DNA from: Delftia acidovorans
Lineage (GTDB): Bacteria; Pseudomonadota; Gammaproteobacteria; Burkholderiales; Burkholderiaceae_C
Assembly: GCA_031286585.1 (NCBI GenBank)
Contig: JAITUC010000009.1
Location: 124,001 to 188,000, forward strand
Direction of reading: 5' to 3'
DNA length: 64,000 bases
Below are positions 42,962 to 51,608 of this stretch, piece after piece. Under the pieces are notes generated by a model. That model ran no database searches. It worked only from the letters and a program-made list of their open reading frames with translations, and had not been told where the DNA came from. The position numbers and the translations under genes were made by a program. How positions within the stretch are numbered: the first letter of the stretch is position 1; every line of letters begins with the position of its first letter.

Positions 42962-44056
42962 ATGTCCGCGCGCCGCCCCATCCCACTGCTTCGCATTTCG
43001 CTGACCCTGCTGGGCGCCTTTGCCGCCGCCCAGTTGTGCCTGTGGCTGCGCACGCCGCTGCCCTGGATGCTGGGGCCGCTGATCGCCACCTCGCTGGCCT
43101 CCATCCTGGGCGCGCCCACGGCCAGCTCGGGCCGGCTGCGCAACGGGGGGCAGTGGATCATCGGCGCCTCGCTGGGCCTGTACTTCACGCCGGCCGTGGT
43201 GCAGTTGATCGCGGGGCTGTGGTGGGCGATTGCCGTGGCCATTGTCTGGGCGCTGCTGCTGGGCTGGGGCTTCGGCGCCTGGCTGTACCGCGTGCATGCA
43301 CCGCGCATGCCGCAGATACCGCCGGGCGAGATGCGCGCCACCACCTACTTCGCGGGCGCCATTGGCGCGGCGTCGGAGATGACGCTGCTGGCCGAGCGCG
43401 AGAACGCGCGCACCGACCTGGTGGCAGCCAGCCACAGCCTGCGCCTGGTCATCGTCACCGTGAGCATTCCGTTCGCATTGCAGTGGAGCGGCCTGCACGG
43501 GCTGGAGGGGCTGACGCCGCCCAGCATCCGCATCGTCGAATGGCCGGGGCTGGCGCTGCTGGCCGTGCTCACGGGCCTGGGCGCCTGGGCCATGGACCGG
43601 CTCAAGCGGGCCAACCCCTGGTTCCTGGGCGCGTTGCTGGTGTCCATGCTGCTGACCATGTGCGGCCAGGAACTGTCGGCCGTGCCCCAGGCCCTGGTCA
43701 ATGCGGCGCAGCTGGTGATCGGCATCAGCCTGGGCGTGCGCTTCAAGCGCGAATTCCTGCACACCGCGCCGCGCTGGCTGGGCTCCGTGGCCGTGGGCAC
43801 CGTGGGGCTCATGGCGATCTGCGCGGGCTTTGCCTGGCTGCTGCACCTGGCCGTGGACCTGCCCTGGGTCACGCTGCTGCTGGGCACCTCGCCGGGCGGC
43901 ATCACCGAGATGGCCATCACCGCCAAGGTGCTGCAGCTGGGCGTGCCCGTGGTCACCGCCTTCCAGGTCTGCCGGCTGATCGCCGTGCTGCTGCTGGTGG
44001 CGCCGCTGTTCCGCTGGCTGGAGGCACGCGGGCCGGCCGCGTCGCGCACGGCCTAG
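42962..44056 (+). CDS. AbrB-family integral membrane protein
   Basis: A 364-residue polytopic protein of the bacterial AbrB (DUF-type ammonia monooxygenase-annotated) family, with two homologous halves of about 150 residues. Each half carries the family motif: GAIGAASEMTLLAE in the first and TSPGGITEMAITAKVL in the second, followed by a conserved Arg-containing helix (SHSLRLVIV and FQVCRLIAV). Its transport role is unknown; some members are linked to regulation of nitrogen or sulfonate uptake by annotation only. It ends 8 bases before the convergent glpP-like gene. Confidence 0.82.
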   Translation: MSARRPIPLLRISLTLLGAFAAAQLCLWLRTPLPWMLGPLIATSLASILGAPTASSGRLRNGGQWIIGASLGLYFTPAVVQLIAGLWWAIAVAIVWALLLGWGFGAWLYRVHAPRMPQIPPGEMRATTYFAGAIGAASEMTLLAERENARTDLVAASHSLRLVIVTVSIPFALQWSGLHGLEGLTPPSIRIVEWPGLALLAVLTGLGAWAMDRLKRANPWFLGALLVSMLLTMCGQELSAVPQALVNAAQLVIGISLGVRFKREFLHTAPRWLGSVAVGTVGLMAICAGFAWLLHLAVDLPWVTLLLGTSPGGITEMAITAKVLQLGVPVVTAFQVCRLIAVLLLVAPLFRWLEARGPAASRTA

Positions 44057-44064
44057 GGCCCGGC

Positions 44065-44631
44065 TTACCACAGCCCACTGTCGCTGGTAGACACCGCAAT
44101 CGCACCACCGGCCAGCGCCTGCTGGACCTGGTCCTGGCTGCAGACGAAGCCCGAGGCCACCAGGGGCGGCAGGATGCGGCGCTCCGCTTCGGTGATGTGG
44201 GCCAGCATGGGGGCGGGCATGATCTGCACGAGGTTGGGGTCGCTCTGCTCCACGGCCTTGATGCTGCGCGGCCAGGTGGAGCGGTCGGTGACGAAGACCT
44301 TCTGCATGGTCAGCAGCCCGGCCTTGTTGGCGCGCTGGATGGTGGCCACGCGTGTGGACAGCAGGCTGCTGGCGCCCAGGTCCGCAAGGTAGTCCACGCC
44401 GCCCTTGTCGGGCGAGATGCCGTCGCAGCTGTCGATGTTGACGATGGCGATCTTGCCCGCCCCGGTGATGGTGGAGATCACCGAGCGCAGGCGGCGCAGT
44501 TCGATGTTGGCGACGATGGCGACTTCGGCCTGGCTCGCCAGCAGCGCGTCCATCTGCTCGGCCCCGTACAGGGTGGCGATGATGGGGCGGCGCGCCAGCC
44601 GCGCGCCCAGGGAGTTGTCCGGGCGGCCCAT
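44065..44631 (-). CDS. GlpP-like glycerol-3-phosphate-responsive antiterminator family protein
   Basis: A 188-residue TIM-barrel-like protein homologous to GlpP of Bacillus, which binds glycerol-3-phosphate and prevents premature termination of glp transcripts. Conserved pieces include RRPIIATLY, KIAIVNIDSCDGISPDKGG, STRVATIQRANKAGLLTMQK, QIMPAPMLAHI and the C-terminal AIAVSTSDSGLW. It is the last gene of the operon, its start two bases before the end of the flavoprotein gene. Among Gram-negative bacteria the true function of this family is little known. No obvious terminator/antiterminator is visible in the operon leader. Confidence 0.82.
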   Translation of the reverse strand: MGRPDNSLGARLARRPIIATLYGAEQMDALLASQAEVAIVANIELRRLRSVISTITGAGKIAIVNIDSCDGISPDKGGVDYLADLGASSLLSTRVATIQRANKAGLLTMQKVFVTDRSTWPRSIKAVEQSDPNLVQIMPAPMLAHITEAERRILPPLVASGFVCSQDQVQQALAGGAIAVSTSDSGLW

Positions 44632-44632
44632 G

Positions 44633-46183
44633 TCAGAGGTCCAGACCCAGCTTGCCCGGGTTGAGCAGGTTCTTGGGGTCCAGCATGCGCTTGGTGGCCT
44701 CCAGCAGGTCAAAGGCCGGGCCCAGCGACTGCCGCATGTAGGGCGCGCGCAGCAGGCCCACGCCGTGGTGGTGGCTGAGCGTGGCGCCGTGGCGCAGCAG
44801 CACGGCGTTGGCCGCGTCCCAGGCCGCGCGGTACCACTGGGCGCGCTGGTCCACGGCCACCTCGCCGCGCAGCGAAAAGTACAGGCAGGCGCCATCCACA
44901 TAGGCATGCGACTGGTGGGCCGAGCCTGCCAGGGTGCCGGGGATGGCCTGCAGCGCGGCGACCACTTCCTCGTAGATGGCCGGCAGGTCTTTCCAGGAGC
45001 CGCACATCTCCAGCGTGTCGGCGACGAAGCCCGGGCCTTTCTTGAAGCCCTCGGCGCTCTTGCCGGTCAGGTAGCGCGTGTCCAGCCAGCGCTCCAGCGT
45101 GGCGGCGCCGTCCAGCCGTTCACCCGAAGGCGCGCACACCCGTTCGCAGATGGCCATGACGGCATCGACTATCTCGGGCGCGCCTTCGTCGGCGATCAGC
45201 AGCACGTTCAGGTCGCTGCGGCCGAATTGCACGCCGCTTTCCAGCGCGTCGTACAGCCGCAGCGCGGCGGGGTTGGCGCCTTGCTGCAGGATCTGGCGGC
45301 AGGCCTCCAGGCCCTGGGCAAAGCTGCCGAATCCATAGGCGATGGCGCGGCCGTGGTCGGGCAGGCGGTGCAGCTTGAAGCGGATGCGCACGATCACGCC
45401 CAGCGTGCCTTCCGAGCCGATGAACAGCTGCTGCAGGTCCGGCCCGATGGCCGCGCGCGCGTAGCCGCCCACGGTGACGAGGCGGCCATCGGCCAGCACC
45501 ACGTCCATGCCGTGGACCATGTCCTCGATCTTTCCGTAGCGCGTGGACAGCTGGCCCGCGCCCCGGCAGGCCACCCAGCCGCCCACGGTGCTGATGCCGA
45601 AGGACGAGGGCCAGTGGCCCATGGTCATGCTGTGGCGGCGCTGGATGGTTTCCTCGAACACGTTGCCGAACATGCCGGCCTCGACCTCGACGATCTGGCT
45701 TGTCTCGTCCAGGGCGATGAAGCGGTTGAGTTCGCACAGGTCCAGCACGATGCCGCCGCGCAGGGGCAGGGCCGCGCCCGTGACGTTGCTGCGCCCGGCA
45801 GAGACGGTGACGGGAATGGCATGCGCATCGGCAATGCGCATCACGGCCTGCACCTGCTCCACGGTGGAGGCATGGGCGATGACGGCCTGCGGCGTGGCCG
45901 GGTGGCCCGAGGTCTCGGCCACCATGGTGCGCGCCCACCAGTCGCGCGTCCCGGCAACGATGTCGGCGTGCCGGGTCTGCACGCGGTCGCAGGCGGCGCG
46001 CAGCGCGGCGAGCACGGCCTCGGGCACGGCCACGGGATCGTGCTGCAGGCCGCAGGCAGGACCTTCGGAGGCAGGGCGGTCGGCTGCAGGTGCGGCCTGG
46101 GCGGCCCAGCCTGGGGTCGTGGGGGCGCCCACCACGTAGTTGCGGCGGTTGTAGCCGCGGGCGATTGCGTCTTTGCTCAGCAT
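44633..46183 (-). CDS. FAD-linked oxidase of the alkylglycerone-phosphate-synthase-like group
   Basis: A 516-residue flavoprotein with an N-terminal FAD-binding PCMH-type domain (VTVSAGRSNVTGAALPLRGG, then GHWPSSFGISTVGGWVACRGAGQ) and a C-terminal FAD-oxidase domain. Near the end it reads GATLSHHHGVGLLR, matching the triple-His motif that is catalytic in alkyl-dihydroxyacetonephosphate synthase, and it ends LDPKNLLNPGKLG as glycolate-oxidase-like enzymes do. Length is close to AGPS without its targeting region. It overlaps the glpD-like gene by seven bases. The reaction is unknown; a dihydroxyacetone-phosphate-related substrate is plausible from context. Confidence 0.82.
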   Translation of the reverse strand: MLSKDAIARGYNRRNYVVGAPTTPGWAAQAAPAADRPASEGPACGLQHDPVAVPEAVLAALRAACDRVQTRHADIVAGTRDWWARTMVAETSGHPATPQAVIAHASTVEQVQAVMRIADAHAIPVTVSAGRSNVTGAALPLRGGIVLDLCELNRFIALDETSQIVEVEAGMFGNVFEETIQRRHSMTMGHWPSSFGISTVGGWVACRGAGQLSTRYGKIEDMVHGMDVVLADGRLVTVGGYARAAIGPDLQQLFIGSEGTLGVIVRIRFKLHRLPDHGRAIAYGFGSFAQGLEACRQILQQGANPAALRLYDALESGVQFGRSDLNVLLIADEGAPEIVDAVMAICERVCAPSGERLDGAATLERWLDTRYLTGKSAEGFKKGPGFVADTLEMCGSWKDLPAIYEEVVAALQAIPGTLAGSAHQSHAYVDGACLYFSLRGEVAVDQRAQWYRAAWDAANAVLLRHGATLSHHHGVGLLRAPYMRQSLGPAFDLLEATKRMLDPKNLLNPGKLGLDL

Positions 46184-47868
46184 TGGATGTCTCCCATCAA
46201 GATCTGTTTTTCGCGCTCCACGGCGCGGCGGTAGTCGTGGACCTGTTGCGCCACCTGCGCGGGTGCCAGTCCCAGTTCGTCGGCCAGGATGTCGCCCACG
46301 CGCTGCGCGGCGCGGGCCGAGGCATCGCGCGCCATGAGGCGGGCGCGCAGGCGGCGCGAGAGCACGTCGTCCACGCTGGCCGCCATTTCGTGGCGCACGG
46401 CGTAGAGGACTTCGGCCTCGGTATGGGGCAGGCCCTGCACGATGGGCCGGGCCAGTTCGGGGCGTGCGGCCAGCAGGTCGCTGACGAAGCGCGCTTCCGT
46501 GCCGTAGCGCTCGCCCAGGTGGGCCGACAGCCCGCCCGTGGCCGTGATGGCCTGGGCGTCGTAGCCGGCCGCGCCCAGCAAAAAGGCCGAGGTGGTGGTG
46601 CAGCGCGTGCGCCGGCCCAGCAGTTTCTCGACGGCGTCCACGGTCTGCTCGGCCATGTGGCGCGAGGTGGTGAGCTTGCCGCCCACGATGGTGACCAGGC
46701 CGTCGGCCGCCACATGGATTTCATGGTTGCGCTTCATCTCCACGGTCTTGCCGCCGGGCGGGCCGACCAGGGGGCGGCAGCCGGCGATGGAGCCGACCAC
46801 GTCCTCGGGCGAGAGGTCCACCTTGAGCGCCGATCGGGCGCCCTCGAGCAGGAAATCCAGCTCGGTGCGCGTGCAGTGCACGTCGTCCAGGCCGCCTGCG
46901 TAGTCCTCGTCGGTGGTGCCCAGGTAGGAGACATCGCCCCAGCGCGTGATGGTGGCGCGCCGGCTGCGGCCCGGCACGGGAATGGTGACGGTGCAGTCGT
47001 TGCGTATGCGCAGCCAGGGAATGGCCACGTGCACGCCCTTGGCGGGGCGCACGTGCAGCCGGGGCTCCTGGCCGGGCTTGCGGCCATCCCAGTCGCGCAG
47101 CCACACGCCCGTGGCCATGACCACGCTGCGCGCGCGCACCGTGATCTCGCGGCCATCGGCCTGGACGATGGCGCCGTCCACGCGGCCGTGCGCGTCGCGC
47201 GTGACGGCGGTGGCTTGGCAGTGGTTGAGCACGGCCGCGCCGTGGAAGGCCGCGGTGCGCGCCACGGCCAGCGTGAGCCGCGCATCGTCCACGCGCGCGT
47301 CGAAGTACATGTAGCCGCCCAGGAGTTGCTCTTCGCGAAAGCTGGGGCAGTGCGACAGCACCTCGGCCTTGCCCAGCTTGCGGTGCAGGATGCCTTCGCG
47401 CCAGCCGCCGGCCAGGTCATAGGTCCACAGCAGGCTGCCGAAGGCCTTGGCCAGACGGGCGTCGAAGACGCCGTCGCGCTCCATCACGGGAAACAGGAAG
47501 GGCAGGCGCTGCACCAGGTGCCGCGCATTGCGGCGCAGGCGCTGGCGCTCCAGCAGCGAGTGCCGCACCAGGGCCAGGTTGCCCTGCTCGATGTAGCGCA
47601 GGCCGCCGTGCACCATCTTGGAGGACTTGGACGAGGTGCCCGAGGCGAAGTCGTCCTTCTCCACCAGGGCCACGCGCAGGCCGCGCAGGCTGGCGTCCAG
47701 CGCCGCATAGGCGCCGGTGATGCCGCCGCCGATGACCAGCAGGTCGAAGGCCTCGTCACCCAGCCGCGCGAGCTGGTCCGCACGCTGCAGCTGCAGCGGT
47801 GCGGTCTGGGTCAGTGCGGCGCTGTCCCTGCGTTCCTTGCGTTCGTTGCCGAAGGGCCATTGCATCAT
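46177..47868 (-). CDS. glpD: Glycerol-3-phosphate dehydrogenase, FAD-dependent (GlpD family)
   Basis: A 563-residue membrane-associated flavoenzyme converting sn-glycerol-3-phosphate to dihydroxyacetone phosphate and feeding quinone. The N-terminal FAD motif is DLLVIGGGITGAYAALDASL, followed by EKDDFASGTSSKSSKMVHGG and LRYIEQGNLALV, hallmarks of GlpD. The C-terminal helical domain is present (YAVRHEMAASVDDVLSRRLR). It starts at an ATG overlapping the FGGY kinase stop. The substrate could differ slightly, given the unusual kinase in the same operon. Confidence 0.9.
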   Translation of the reverse strand: MMQWPFGNERKERRDSAALTQTAPLQLQRADQLARLGDEAFDLLVIGGGITGAYAALDASLRGLRVALVEKDDFASGTSSKSSKMVHGGLRYIEQGNLALVRHSLLERQRLRRNARHLVQRLPFLFPVMERDGVFDARLAKAFGSLLWTYDLAGGWREGILHRKLGKAEVLSHCPSFREEQLLGGYMYFDARVDDARLTLAVARTAAFHGAAVLNHCQATAVTRDAHGRVDGAIVQADGREITVRARSVVMATGVWLRDWDGRKPGQEPRLHVRPAKGVHVAIPWLRIRNDCTVTIPVPGRSRRATITRWGDVSYLGTTDEDYAGGLDDVHCTRTELDFLLEGARSALKVDLSPEDVVGSIAGCRPLVGPPGGKTVEMKRNHEIHVAADGLVTIVGGKLTTSRHMAEQTVDAVEKLLGRRTRCTTTSAFLLGAAGYDAQAITATGGLSAHLGERYGTEARFVSDLLAARPELARPIVQGLPHTEAEVLYAVRHEMAASVDDVLSRRLRARLMARDASARAAQRVGDILADELGLAPAQVAQQVHDYRRAVEREKQILMGDIQC

Positions 47869-49406
47869 GCGCAGCCCTCCAGGGCGGCGCTGCGCCCGGG
47901 GGCCCGGGCGCGGGCCAGTTCGTCGCCCACGCGGGCGCGCCAGATGCGGCGGCGCTCGCCGCGCTCGTCGGCGGCCATGCGCGGGGTGAAGACCGCTTCG
48001 GTGCGCAGCGTGGCGCAGGCCTGCTCCAGCCCGTCCCACAGCAGGCCGGCGCTGCCGGCCATGAAGGCGATGCCGCGCAGGCTGGCCTTGTCGGTATCGG
48101 CCAGGCGGCGCACGGGCAGGCCGCCCAGGTCGGCCTGTATCTGCAGCAGGGCGTCGCTGCCCGACAGGCCGCCGCCCACCAGCAGTTCGCCCACCTCGGT
48201 GCCCGAGGCCGCCTCGTCGGCCTGCACGCAGGAGGCCACGGAATGCGCAATGCCTTCGAGGATGGAGCGCGCCAGCTGCGGCCGCGAGGTGGCCATGGAC
48301 ACGCCCGAGATCGAGGCCCGCGCGCCCGGCTCCATGGCAGGCAGGCGCAGGCCCGTGAGCGCGGGGATGAAGACCAGGTCGGCCGGCGTGCGTGCGTCGT
48401 CCGCCAGTGCGCTGATCTGCTGCGGGTTGTCGAACCACTGCAGCTTCTCGCAGATCCAGTTGAGCGCCGAGCCGGTGGTGGGCACATAGGTCTCGATGGC
48501 ATAGCGCGAGACGCCGCCCATGCGCCGCGCGGTCATGGTCAGCGAGCTTTCATGGGCCGCGTCATGCGCGGGCAGCTTTGTTCCCGTGAGCACATCGACG
48601 AAGCTGCCCGTGCCATGCACGCACAGCGCCTGGCCCCGCTCCAGGCAGCCCAGGCCCACGGCGGCCGCATGCTGGTCGCCCGCGCAGGCCAGGATGGGCA
48701 CGGCCAGGCCCAGGAGCCCGGTGCGCGTGCGGCCGAAGTCCTGCACGTCTTCGCACAGGCGGGGCAGCAACTCGGCGGGAAACTCCAGCGCATCCAGCCA
48801 GTCCTGCAGGTAGCGGTGCTCGCCCAGCGCATAGGCGTTGCCCGAAGTCACATTGGTGGGCGTGGTGACCACGGCGCGCGCATCCGACAGATGCCACAGC
48901 AGCCAGGAGTCGATGGTGCCGAAGGCCAGGCGGCGCTGCTGCCAGGCACGGGCCACGGCCGCATCCTCGCGCAGCTTGCGCGCGGCCCACAGGTAGGGTG
49001 AACGCACGCCCACGGGCCGGCCCGCGTGGCGGATCAGCCGGGCATCCCAGTCGCTGGCCAGCAGGGCCAGTTCGTCGCGGTGGCGCGAGTCCTGCCAGAC
49101 CATGATGGGCGCCAGCGACCGGCCCGTGGCTGTGTCCCAGAGCACGGCCGAGCAGCGCTGGTTGGCAATGGCCAGGGCCACGATCTGCTGGCCGCTGCCC
49201 CGGGCGCGGGCGATGGCGCGGCGGCACACGTCCAGCGTGCGCTCCAGCAGCAGGTCGGCATCCTGCTCGACCACGCCGGGGCGCGGGCAGTGGATGTCCA
49301 GCGGCAGATAGTCCTGGGCGGACACCTGCCCGTCGCGGCCCACGACGGCGGCGCGGGTGCCCGAGGTGCCTTCGTCTATGCAAAGGATCACGGCTTCATG
49401 GTGCAT
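47865..49406 (-). CDS. FGGY-family carbohydrate kinase (GlpK-related)
   Basis: A 513-residue sugar/polyol kinase of the FGGY family. The N-terminal phosphate loop is CIDEGTSGTRAAVV, the catalytic base Asp lies in ACAGDQHAAAVG, and the second ATP motif is GTGSFVDVLTG. Aligned by eye with E. coli GlpK, Asp245, Trp103 and the Tyr135 region are retained. However, the glycerol-binding Arg83-Glu84 pair (NQRE) reads NQRC, so Glu84 is Cys. This suggests a substrate other than plain glycerol. GAGAGG precedes the ATG. It lies 13 bases after the permease gene and overlaps glpD. Confidence 0.85.
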   Translation of the reverse strand: MHHEAVILCIDEGTSGTRAAVVGRDGQVSAQDYLPLDIHCPRPGVVEQDADLLLERTLDVCRRAIARARGSGQQIVALAIANQRCSAVLWDTATGRSLAPIMVWQDSRHRDELALLASDWDARLIRHAGRPVGVRSPYLWAARKLREDAAVARAWQQRRLAFGTIDSWLLWHLSDARAVVTTPTNVTSGNAYALGEHRYLQDWLDALEFPAELLPRLCEDVQDFGRTRTGLLGLAVPILACAGDQHAAAVGLGCLERGQALCVHGTGSFVDVLTGTKLPAHDAAHESSLTMTARRMGGVSRYAIETYVPTTGSALNWICEKLQWFDNPQQISALADDARTPADLVFIPALTGLRLPAMEPGARASISGVSMATSRPQLARSILEGIAHSVASCVQADEAASGTEVGELLVGGGLSGSDALLQIQADLGGLPVRRLADTDKASLRGIAFMAGSAGLLWDGLEQACATLRTEAVFTPRMAADERGERRRIWRARVGDELARARAPGRSAALEGCA

Positions 49407-49419
49407 GGGGTGGCCTCTC

Positions 49420-50868
49420 TCAGGCAATGGATTGGGCCGTCTTGGCGGACGGGGCGGCGTCATCGGCGAACTGGGGCGCGCCGGGCTCGTCGTCGGGGTT
49501 CACGGTGGTGCGCGTGGGGTCCCAGCGGATGGAAAAGCAGACCACGCTGGCCACCAGCGGCACCACGGACAGGATGAGGAAGGTGTTCTCCAGCCCGTAC
49601 TGCTGGCGGAACAGCGGGAACACCAGCAGCCCCAGTGCCGCGCCCATGGCGCCCAGCGCACCGATCACGCCGTTGGCGCCCGCGCGCAGCTCGCTGCGGA
49701 ACGACAGCGTGGACAGGCTCTTGCCGTTGGCGCCGGGCCCGCCCGAGTGAAAGAGGATGAACAGCGAGGGCACGGCCACGGCCAGCCAGATGGGCATGCG
49801 GCCGTTGAACAGGCCCAGCACCAGCAGCATCATGAACACCAGCGCAAAGCCGAAGGCCGAGGCCCGCCGCAGGCCCAGACGGCGCCCGATGACGGGAGAC
49901 AGGAAGCCGCCGACGATGCCGAACACGTTGAACACCAGCGCGCCCAGCGTGGCCTCGCGGAAGTCCTTGCCGAACAGCGAGGCGCTGATCAGCGGCAGAT
50001 ACCAGCCCACGGCGAAGTACTGGATGGACTGGCCTATCTGCACCGTGGCCGCCAGCACGGTGCGCGGCAGGTAGATGCCGCGAAAGATCAGCAGCACATT
50101 GGCCAGCCCGCGCCGCGCCGGGTTGAGCACGGGCAGGCGCTCGGCAAGGGGCGCTGCCTTGAAGGGCTGACCGTAGATGCGCGTCATGGCGCGGGCCGCG
50201 TCATCGAGCCGCTCCTTGCGCGCCAGCCAGGTCGGGCTTTCCACCAGCAGCGCGGCCTGCAGGCCCAGAATGAACACGCCGAACACGGCCGTGGCCGCGA
50301 CCGAGTAGCGCCACAGCGAATCGCCCACGTCCCAGGAGTGGAACCACAGCGCCAGCACCAGGTTGCTGCACACGGCCATGTACCACATGCCCTGCCAGAC
50401 ATTGAGCCGGCTCTTGAGGCGTGCGGGGGTGAACTCGGCCAGCACCGCCATGGCGATGGCGAAGTCGATGCCATAGGCCGCGCCCACGAAGAAGCGGCCG
50501 AAGAGGATGGTGGCGTAGTCGGGCGCCATGCTGACCAGCAGCGCGCCGGCCACGGCCAGCACCTTGGCGATGACCAGCGGGCGCATGCGGCCCCAGCGGT
50601 CGGCCATCCAGCCGCCGATGGGGTTGAAGGCGATGGACACCCAGGAGGCCAGCGACGTCATCCAGGCCACCTCGGCCGGCGTAAGCTGCTGGTCGCGCGT
50701 CATGGGACCCAGGCCCACGCTCAGGGCGGAGTTGGAAAAGGCGTCGAGGAAAAGGCCGCCGAGTGCCAGCCACCAGATGGTGCCGGCGCGGCCTGAAATG
50801 CCCTGGCGTGCGTCGATGTACGAGATGACATCCTGAACGCCACGAATGCTGTGGCCTGTGGTTTGCAT
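49420..50868 (-). CDS. MFS permease, first gene of the glycerol-like operon
   Basis: A 482-residue major-facilitator transporter with twelve predicted membrane segments and the family loop GGWMADRWGRMRPL between TM2 and TM3. The middle loop has a repeat of this loop (SPVIGRRLGLRR). It looks like a member of the sugar/organic-acid porter group. The ATG giving MQTTGHSI is chosen because AGGAGG lies six bases before it; the longer open frame upstream has no ribosome site. A perfect palindrome 53-75 bases upstream may control it. It presumably imports the polyol or its derivative used by the kinase downstream. Confidence 0.85.
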   Translation of the reverse strand: MQTTGHSIRGVQDVISYIDARQGISGRAGTIWWLALGGLFLDAFSNSALSVGLGPMTRDQQLTPAEVAWMTSLASWVSIAFNPIGGWMADRWGRMRPLVIAKVLAVAGALLVSMAPDYATILFGRFFVGAAYGIDFAIAMAVLAEFTPARLKSRLNVWQGMWYMAVCSNLVLALWFHSWDVGDSLWRYSVAATAVFGVFILGLQAALLVESPTWLARKERLDDAARAMTRIYGQPFKAAPLAERLPVLNPARRGLANVLLIFRGIYLPRTVLAATVQIGQSIQYFAVGWYLPLISASLFGKDFREATLGALVFNVFGIVGGFLSPVIGRRLGLRRASAFGFALVFMMLLVLGLFNGRMPIWLAVAVPSLFILFHSGGPGANGKSLSTLSFRSELRAGANGVIGALGAMGAALGLLVFPLFRQQYGLENTFLILSVVPLVASVVCFSIRWDPTRTTVNPDDEPGAPQFADDAAPSAKTAQSIA

Positions 50869-50920
50869 CGCTGCCTCCTGGTTGTCTGCAAGAGGCTGGC
50901 GCATACCACACAGGCGCGAC

Positions 50921-50943
50921 AAGACCATCTCACAGATGGTCTT
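50921..50943. promoter_or_regulatory. Perfect 10-bp-arm palindrome upstream of the MFS operon
   Basis: AAGACCATCT-CAC-AGATGGTCTT is a perfect inverted repeat with 3-base spacer. It lies 53-75 bases before the permease ATG. It has no following T-run on the minus strand, so it is more likely an operator than a terminator. No cognate regulator gene is adjacent. Confidence 0.55.
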
Positions 50944-51040
50944 CAAATCTTGAACCTGCGCTCAGGATTCTAGGCAGGAGGCGCAGGCTGCGGATCGGTG
51001 AAAGCACCAGGGTCCGTGCAATGGCCGCGCCCCAAGAAAA

Positions 51041-51069
51041 AGCCCGCCGCAGAGAACCTGCGGCGGGCT
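51041..51069 (-). terminator. Intrinsic terminator downstream of the DUF3567 gene
   Basis: A 12-bp perfect stem (AGCCCGCCGCAG / CTGCGGCGGGCT) with 5-base loop AGAAC on the plus strand. On the minus strand it is followed by a T-run (GGGCTTTTTC), placed about 40 bases after the DUF3567 stop. Confidence 0.88.
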
Positions 51070-51109
51070 TGGCACGCGGCCCCTTCAGGGGGTCGTGCGC
51101 TGTGTGCTG

Positions 51110-51403
51110 TCAGTGGACCACTACGGGCTGCTGGGCCAGGCCGGCGTAGCGGTCCAGCGCGTCTTCCACCTCTTCCTCGGTGGGGGCGTCGAGCTGCCAG
51201 GCAATGATCTGCTTTTGGAACATCTCGGCCCAGGAACCGTCCAGGTAGACCTCCTTGCCGGAGCGCTTGTCCACGATCTCGAAGCCGTGGCGTGGCAGTT
51301 GGCGGGCGGTATCGACTGCCTCATTGCCAGCCGTTGCATCCGGATCCATGTCGGGACGCAGATGGAGCACCACAAAGGATTCGGAGTCGTAAAGCATTTG
51401 CAT
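51110..51403 (-). CDS. DUF3567 family protein
   Basis: A 97-residue soluble acidic protein of the DUF3567 family, found almost only in Burkholderiales. It begins MQMLYDSESFVVLHLRP and has a middle segment HGFEIVDKRSGKEVYLDG and an acidic helix EEEVEDALDRYAG. AGGGAA lies before the ATG. The function is unknown. It is monocistronic and ends at a strong terminator. Confidence 0.88.
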   Translation of the reverse strand: MQMLYDSESFVVLHLRPDMDPDATAGNEAVDTARQLPRHGFEIVDKRSGKEVYLDGSWAEMFQKQIIAWQLDAPTEEEVEDALDRYAGLAQQPVVVH

Positions 51404-51608
51404 GGTGTTCCCTTTCTGGCCCGTTGCCGGGCGTCGCACAGCCTACATGGCTGCGAAGCGCCGGATTTCAAGGACCGTGGGGGTCCCGATCTATCACAGG
51501 CACTTGCATGCAGTATTCCACGGATTGGCATGCGCGGCGGCGTGCGCCACAGGCCGCGCTGTGGTAGGCGGGCGGCAGCGGCGCCTGCAAGTGCCGGCCT
51601 ACCCGCGA

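Noticed and set aside
50921..50943. Leader terminator as GlpP target
   Set aside because: The palindrome lacks a T-run on the transcribed strand, so it does not look like an intrinsic terminator.
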